A DNA stretch of 64,000 nucleotides from JACSRF01 sp963695505. GTDB taxonomy: Bacteria > Chloroflexota > Anaerolineae > Promineifilales > Promineifilaceae. This document shows, one piece after another, positions 60,354 through 64,000 of the stretch. The stretch spans positions 62,001-126,000 of the forward strand of contig CAVOGX010000008.1 in NCBI GenBank assembly GCA_963695505.1, given 5' to 3'. Position numbers and translations under genes: made by a program. The notes beneath the pieces were generated by a model. It saw only the letters and a list, made by a program, of their open reading frames with translations. It searched no databases and was not told the DNA's origin. Each line of letters starts with the position of its first letter. Within the stretch, counting starts at the first letter, position 1.

Positions 60354-61682
60354 ATGGCTCAACCAGACAAAACCCCCACATTCAATATGAAAGTCGTGGT
60401 CCAAGAGACAGGTATTAAACCCGACACGCTGCGCGCCTGGGAAAGAAGGTACGGTTTGCCCGAACCGGAGCGCACCGATGGCGGTCATCGCCTTTACTCG
60501 GAATATGACATTGAGCTCCTTAAATGGCTAATGGGCCGCCAGGAAGAAGGCATGAGCATTAGCCGGGCCGTGAAATTGTGGAAACAGTTGCTTGGTGATG
60601 GCAAAGACCCCCTGGTTTCTACGCCTGCGCCTGTGGCTCATGAACCCTTACCATCCCAAACCAAGCAAATTTCTGGGGACATGGTGACTCAGGCAAGAGA
60701 AAATTGGGTGCGTGCCTGTCTTAACTTTAACGAAGTTGAAGCACAACAGGTGCTTTCTCAGGCGTTTGCTCTATATCCTGTGGAGCTGGTGAGCCAGGAA
60801 GTGCTGCAAAAAGGAATCGCAGCTATCGGTCAGGGCTGGTATGAGGGTAAGGTGACGGTGCAGCAGGAGCATTTTGCCTCTGAACTGGCTGTCAGGCAGC
60901 TAGAGGCGCTGCTGGCTTCAATGGTGAGTGCTACACGCCACGGCCGAATTCTGGTGGCCTGTCCTCCCGATGAGCAGCATACTTTTGGTGCACTGATGCT
61001 GACGCTGCTCTTGCGGCGGCGCGGCTGGGAAGTAATATATTTGGGCGCCAACGTGCCCCTGGTGCGCATGCAAGAATCGCTGGAGACGATAAAACCACAT
61101 CTAGTAGTTCTCTCTTCTCAGACTTTGCACACGGCCAGTACCATGCTGGAGATGGCTGATTTTCTGCAGGACAATGAAATTCCTCTGGCATATGGTGGAG
61201 CGGTTTTCAACTACATCACAGACCTTCGTGACCACTTGCCCGGCTATTTCCTCGGTGAAGAACTACAGGAAGCGCCGCGCATGGTGGAGCGAATCTTCAC
61301 CTCATCAGAGCCTGCTCCAACGGTAAAACGGGCTACGCCTGAATACCAGTCCAGTCGGGAACGGTTTTTTGCCGAACGCGCCAAGATTGAAACGGCCGTT
61401 TTCCAGATCCTGGCTGGCGACATGGAACCGGCATTAATCAAGAACGCCAACCTGGAATTGGGCAACAATATCAACGCGGCACTCACCCTGGGCAGCATGA
61501 AGCTGCTCAACGCCAATATTGAATGGGTACAGGGGCTGCTGACCAATTATGAGTACCGCCTTTCAGAGCTGATGTTGCAGCGGTTTTTGCAGGCTTATCA
61601 CAATGCCTTACAGCAACACCTGCCCCAAGAAGCACAGCCCATTCACGAATGGTTTCGGTCTGTCATGAATTCTACGGCATAG
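60354..61682 (+). CDS. MerR-type regulator with B12-binding domain (CarH/LitR-like), extended C-terminus
   Basis: 442 residues. The ATG at 60354 has AAGGAAGG before it. Residues ~10-70 are a MerR helix-turn-helix (TLRAWERRYGLPEPERT). A helix bundle contains the exact Wx9EH motif (W162, E172-H173) that caps adenosylcobalamin in CarH. The cobalamin domain has the lower-ligand motif DEQHTFGA (ExHxxG, His209) and GANVP. This is the light-sensing B12-repressor layout, in which light breaks the Co-C bond. A further ~107 residues (FFAERAKIETAVFQILAGDM ... QHLPQEAQPIHEWFRSVM) form an extra helical domain not found in CarH. No carotenoid genes are near. Confidence 0.85.
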   Translation: MAQPDKTPTFNMKVVVQETGIKPDTLRAWERRYGLPEPERTDGGHRLYSEYDIELLKWLMGRQEEGMSISRAVKLWKQLLGDGKDPLVSTPAPVAHEPLPSQTKQISGDMVTQARENWVRACLNFNEVEAQQVLSQAFALYPVELVSQEVLQKGIAAIGQGWYEGKVTVQQEHFASELAVRQLEALLASMVSATRHGRILVACPPDEQHTFGALMLTLLLRRRGWEVIYLGANVPLVRMQESLETIKPHLVVLSSQTLHTASTMLEMADFLQDNEIPLAYGGAVFNYITDLRDHLPGYFLGEELQEAPRMVERIFTSSEPAPTVKRATPEYQSSRERFFAERAKIETAVFQILAGDMEPALIKNANLELGNNINAALTLGSMKLLNANIEWVQGLLTNYEYRLSELMLQRFLQAYHNALQQHLPQEAQPIHEWFRSVMNSTA

Positions 61683-61844
61683 CCATTCCATGCTCACAAT
61701 CGAACTGCGTACCTGGTTCGTAGAGTTGGCGTTCTAAAACGGCTAGAAGTCGTCAGGCTGCTTCTTTTTCCCTCAAGCATACTATCTCTTAATGCCCCGG
61801 CGATAAACGTTCAAATTCGGGAAGCGGGCAGAAGAGGTGCATGT

Positions 61845-63716
61845 ATGCGCAACCAAAAACTATGCGGTTCACTTTGTAATATTTTGTTACCCTTTGCAGC
61901 CTTTGCCTTGCTGGTCGCCTGCACCCCAACCCAGGGTCCCATCTCACCTACTAGAGTGGTGATTACCCGCGAAACGGCCGTTTCCCCCACTCCCACAATC
62001 TCCCCTCTCGACACCCTGATTACCCAACTAGCGCAGACCGGGGCCGTGGTCGTCAACGAAGGAGAAGAGCCCCAAGGCTTGTTTGAGGGAGCGACCGGCC
62101 TTGTCCGCCTTACCGTCAATGGAGCCGTTGTGCGCGTCTTTACCTTTCCCACCCTGGCCGCCCGCCAATACATCAGCGGCGCTCTATCACCTGATGGTTC
62201 CCAGTTGACCTTCACTCTGGGCGATAGTGTTACAGAAGTCTTCATGGAATGGGAATCCTTTCCCGTTTTTTGGGCACTCGACACCCTGTTGATTAATTAC
62301 GTTGGGGAAGATACGGCCGTTATCGACCTCCTCTCCACCGCCCTGGGCACCCCCATCGCCAATGGCTTTCGCCCTTATCCCACCCCCACACCAGAAGTAA
62401 TCTTCCTCACTCCTACTCCGCCGCCGCTGCCCACGCCTACTCCTGTCGCGGTCACAGACCCGCCCATCTTTAGTGGTGGTAACGTGCGGCTACAAGGCTG
62501 GTCGCCCGACGGCCGTTTCCTGGCCTATTTTGAGTACACGCAGGAACAGCTCGACGCCACTGAGTACCCTGGCAGCGCAGAAGGCACTTTCACTCTCTAC
62601 GACACCACTAGCGGCGCAAAATGCCAGCGCTACCCCCTCAGCGGCATGTATGCCCACGAAGGGGATACCACCGGGCAGCGTTTCATCTGGCTGCCAGACG
62701 GCTCCTTTTTCATCATCACCATGGACTCCCAGGTAATTCAGGCGGACGTGCCCTGCGGAAGTGACGTTGATTTAACGGCCGTCTTCCCCCAAAAACTGAT
62801 CCGCATTGAAAGCCTCAGCCCCGACCAGACTCGGCTGCTGCTCAAGGCGGAAAGCGGCTACCTGCTTTACGACTGGCAAATCCAGGCCATCACCCCCATT
62901 GCTGAAATACCCCCCGACGCCTTCAATAACCTGGTTTGGTCGCCTGATGGGGCGTACATTGGCGTCACCCTGGCCGGCAACTACACCGGCGACCGCAGCC
63001 CCATTGGCGGCTCCCGCGTAGTAGACGCGGCCACGGGCCAAATCATCGCCCGCCACGACTGGGAACCGGCCAACGCCCTGGACGGCACCTTTGGCGGCCC
63101 GGAGTGGATCAGCCCCACGGAGTTTGTGGTGACGCTGAGCCTGGATCAGGGGCCGTTTTTCATGAATGTAGAGGGGGAAATACGGCCGTTGCTGCCCCTC
63201 TTTGGCCTGGAATTTGTGCGCGACCAGGTGAACGCTGTGGCCGATACCTACGTGGACCCCGCCAGCGGCGCGTACCACATCCTCACCGACTTTGGCTGGT
63301 TTGGCAGCAGCTACCCACCCCAGGTCTACCACAGCGACACCGACAGCGTGGAAGTTCTTGAGCTGTCCAGCCTCCAGTTAACGCCCGACGGGCTGCTGTT
63401 TTATTCAGAAGGGTATCTGGCTCGACCCATTACGGCCGTTGGCGCACCCTTCTACAACATAGACACCCCCTGCCTGGCTGCCCTGTACACACCTCCCAGC
63501 CCAATTTTTGTCCGGGCCACCGGAAACCCCACCGATGTCGCATTATACGCCATGCCGGAGTGCCGCTACCTGGAAACGGTGCAAATCCCGCCGCTGCCGG
63601 ACGGCCGTTACGCCGGTGGAAGGGTATCCCCAGACGGCCGTTGGCTGGCCCTCTTCGCCACTCACAGCATTGGATACATTCCGGTGCTCTACGTGATTCC
63701 TGTAGCTTTTCCCTGA
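61845..63716 (+). CDS. Lipoprotein with TolB/WD40-like beta-propeller
   Basis: 623 residues. The lipobox LLVAC places Cys26 as lipidated residue after a hydrophobic signal. A Pro/Thr-rich linker (PTPTPEVIFLTPTPPPLPTPTP) splits an N-terminal beta domain from PD40/WD40-like propeller repeats (LSPDGSQLTF, WSPDGRFLAYF, LSPDQTRLLL, WSPDGAYIGV, VSPDGRWLAL). It would sit on the outside of the membrane. A binding or surface-signalling role is likely. It carries seven ACGGCCGT copies, the densest cluster seen in a single gene here. Confidence 0.8.
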   Translation: MRNQKLCGSLCNILLPFAAFALLVACTPTQGPISPTRVVITRETAVSPTPTISPLDTLITQLAQTGAVVVNEGEEPQGLFEGATGLVRLTVNGAVVRVFTFPTLAARQYISGALSPDGSQLTFTLGDSVTEVFMEWESFPVFWALDTLLINYVGEDTAVIDLLSTALGTPIANGFRPYPTPTPEVIFLTPTPPPLPTPTPVAVTDPPIFSGGNVRLQGWSPDGRFLAYFEYTQEQLDATEYPGSAEGTFTLYDTTSGAKCQRYPLSGMYAHEGDTTGQRFIWLPDGSFFIITMDSQVIQADVPCGSDVDLTAVFPQKLIRIESLSPDQTRLLLKAESGYLLYDWQIQAITPIAEIPPDAFNNLVWSPDGAYIGVTLAGNYTGDRSPIGGSRVVDAATGQIIARHDWEPANALDGTFGGPEWISPTEFVVTLSLDQGPFFMNVEGEIRPLLPLFGLEFVRDQVNAVADTYVDPASGAYHILTDFGWFGSSYPPQVYHSDTDSVEVLELSSLQLTPDGLLFYSEGYLARPITAVGAPFYNIDTPCLAALYTPPSPIFVRATGNPTDVALYAMPECRYLETVQIPPLPDGRYAGGRVSPDGRWLALFATHSIGYIPVLYVIPVAFP

Positions 63717-63929
63717 TGGTATTTGCCCAGCTATAATGAGCCCATTTTTATGCCTTTACAATGGCAATCTGCGTCTTTTGTATTAGGTTCATTTCCAACA
63801 GTTGACTGATTCTGGCATGGAGAAAAGTGCCTATACTTAACTGGAATTGATGGCAACAAACCATAAAGTTCAGCACGCCACCACGTAAAAGGAAATCTCG
63901 ATTACATTCAAGGGAGACCATTCAAGCAG

Positions 63930-64000
63930 ATGAGCATCAATTTCAACCATTTTCTCGACAGCAAGCCCAGGCACTTTATATTGGGCCTGGCCATCGCCTT
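63930..64000 (+). CDS. Start of a membrane protein (cut by the window edge)
   Basis: ATG at 63930 with AAGGGAGACC upstream; 23 residues visible, MSINFNHFLDSKPRHFILG then LAIA, the start of a membrane helix. The family cannot be named. The 213-base gap before it (63717-63929) shows no clear element. Confidence 0.45.
   Translation, partial: MSINFNHFLDSKPRHFILGLAIA

Larger units (their letters stand above)
1..64000. repeat. Highly iterated palindrome ACGGCCGT (core of AACGGCCGTT), about 80 copies
   Basis: Hand count of exact ACGGCCGT sites gives about 80 in 64 kb, where about one or two would be expected by chance for an 8-base word. Examples are at 3531, 5157, 7841, 12257, 15656, 21844, 28946, 32854, 46206, 52375, 57300 and 63601. 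Many extend to AAACGGCCGTTT. They occur in both coding and intergenic DNA. Within genes they are read as TAV, NGR/DGR or RP depending on frame. The three mobile blocks (5580-7448, 39056-45285, 48525-50425) have one copy in about 10 kb. Confidence 0.9.

Noticed and set aside
1..64000. tRNA, rRNA or riboswitch
   Set aside because: I found no cloverleaf, no conserved rRNA words and no known riboswitch core on inspection; a dedicated search might still find a small RNA.

Overview
The window looks like a chromosomal segment of a Chloroflexota-type bacterium (Anaerolineae/Ardenticatenia-like). This is inference from gene content: many large multispanning GT-C glycosyltransferases, an AAA/STAND-like ATPase joined to an FGE domain, SHOCT/DUF2089 genes and a CarH-like B12 regulator. 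No rRNA or tRNA gene was seen, so the taxonomy is not proven. A striking sequence signature runs through all host DNA: the palindrome ACGGCCGT (often AACGGCCGTT) occurs about 80 times by hand count, and it is almost absent from the mobile elements.

Layout. 1-3393 (minus): GDP-mannose 4,6-dehydratase, phosphohexomutase, hotdog thioesterase and TatD (cut by the window edge), read as one unit. 3650-24684: a glycan-assembly region with seven different GT-C membrane enzymes and a flippase-like/LPG-synthase-type membrane protein. It is interrupted by a decayed IS1634-like element, a GNAT gene and a frameshifted DUF11 surface protein. Five of the GT-C proteins carry a similar C-terminal beta-rich domain, and two of them contain simple-sequence hairpin repeats in frame. 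24798-38826: triosephosphate isomerase, an M50-like membrane protease, a DtxR/MntR regulator, a large hybrid histidine kinase (two indels), an ATPase-FGE protein, a Trm112-like protein, a response regulator, a GNAT, and an unusual three-part serine-metabolism fusion (PLP dehydratase - phosphoglycerate dehydrogenase-like - ParB/SbnI-like kinase; one indel).

38827-45285 is a mobile-element hotspot: a MITE with a 10-bp target duplication, then an IS630 element split by an IS982 element. The IS982 is itself split by an IS4-superfamily element (with an internal 661-bp tandem duplication) and by an IS110 element. 45341-48401: methyltransferase, methionine aminopeptidase, MsrA and an unknown protein. 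48525-50425: a group II intron with a broken reverse transcriptase, sitting directly behind a rho-independent terminator as group IIC introns do.

50481-64000: a DUF2089/SHOCT operon with an approximately 29-residue repeat protein, gamma-glutamyltransferase, an HTH regulator with a visible promoter and operator leading a PLDc_N/ABC ATPase/YhfC-ABC permease operon, two M20 peptidases, a CarH-like MerR-B12 regulator, a WD40-like lipoprotein, and the start of a membrane protein.

Functionally the left third makes and places sugars on extracytoplasmic acceptors: GDP-sugar supply through the dehydratase and mutase, lipid-linked sugar transfer by the GT-C enzymes. The right third is dominated by peptide and amino-acid scavenging and by regulation. 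Several long host genes carry single-base indels. Sequencing error or recent decay cannot be told apart here.
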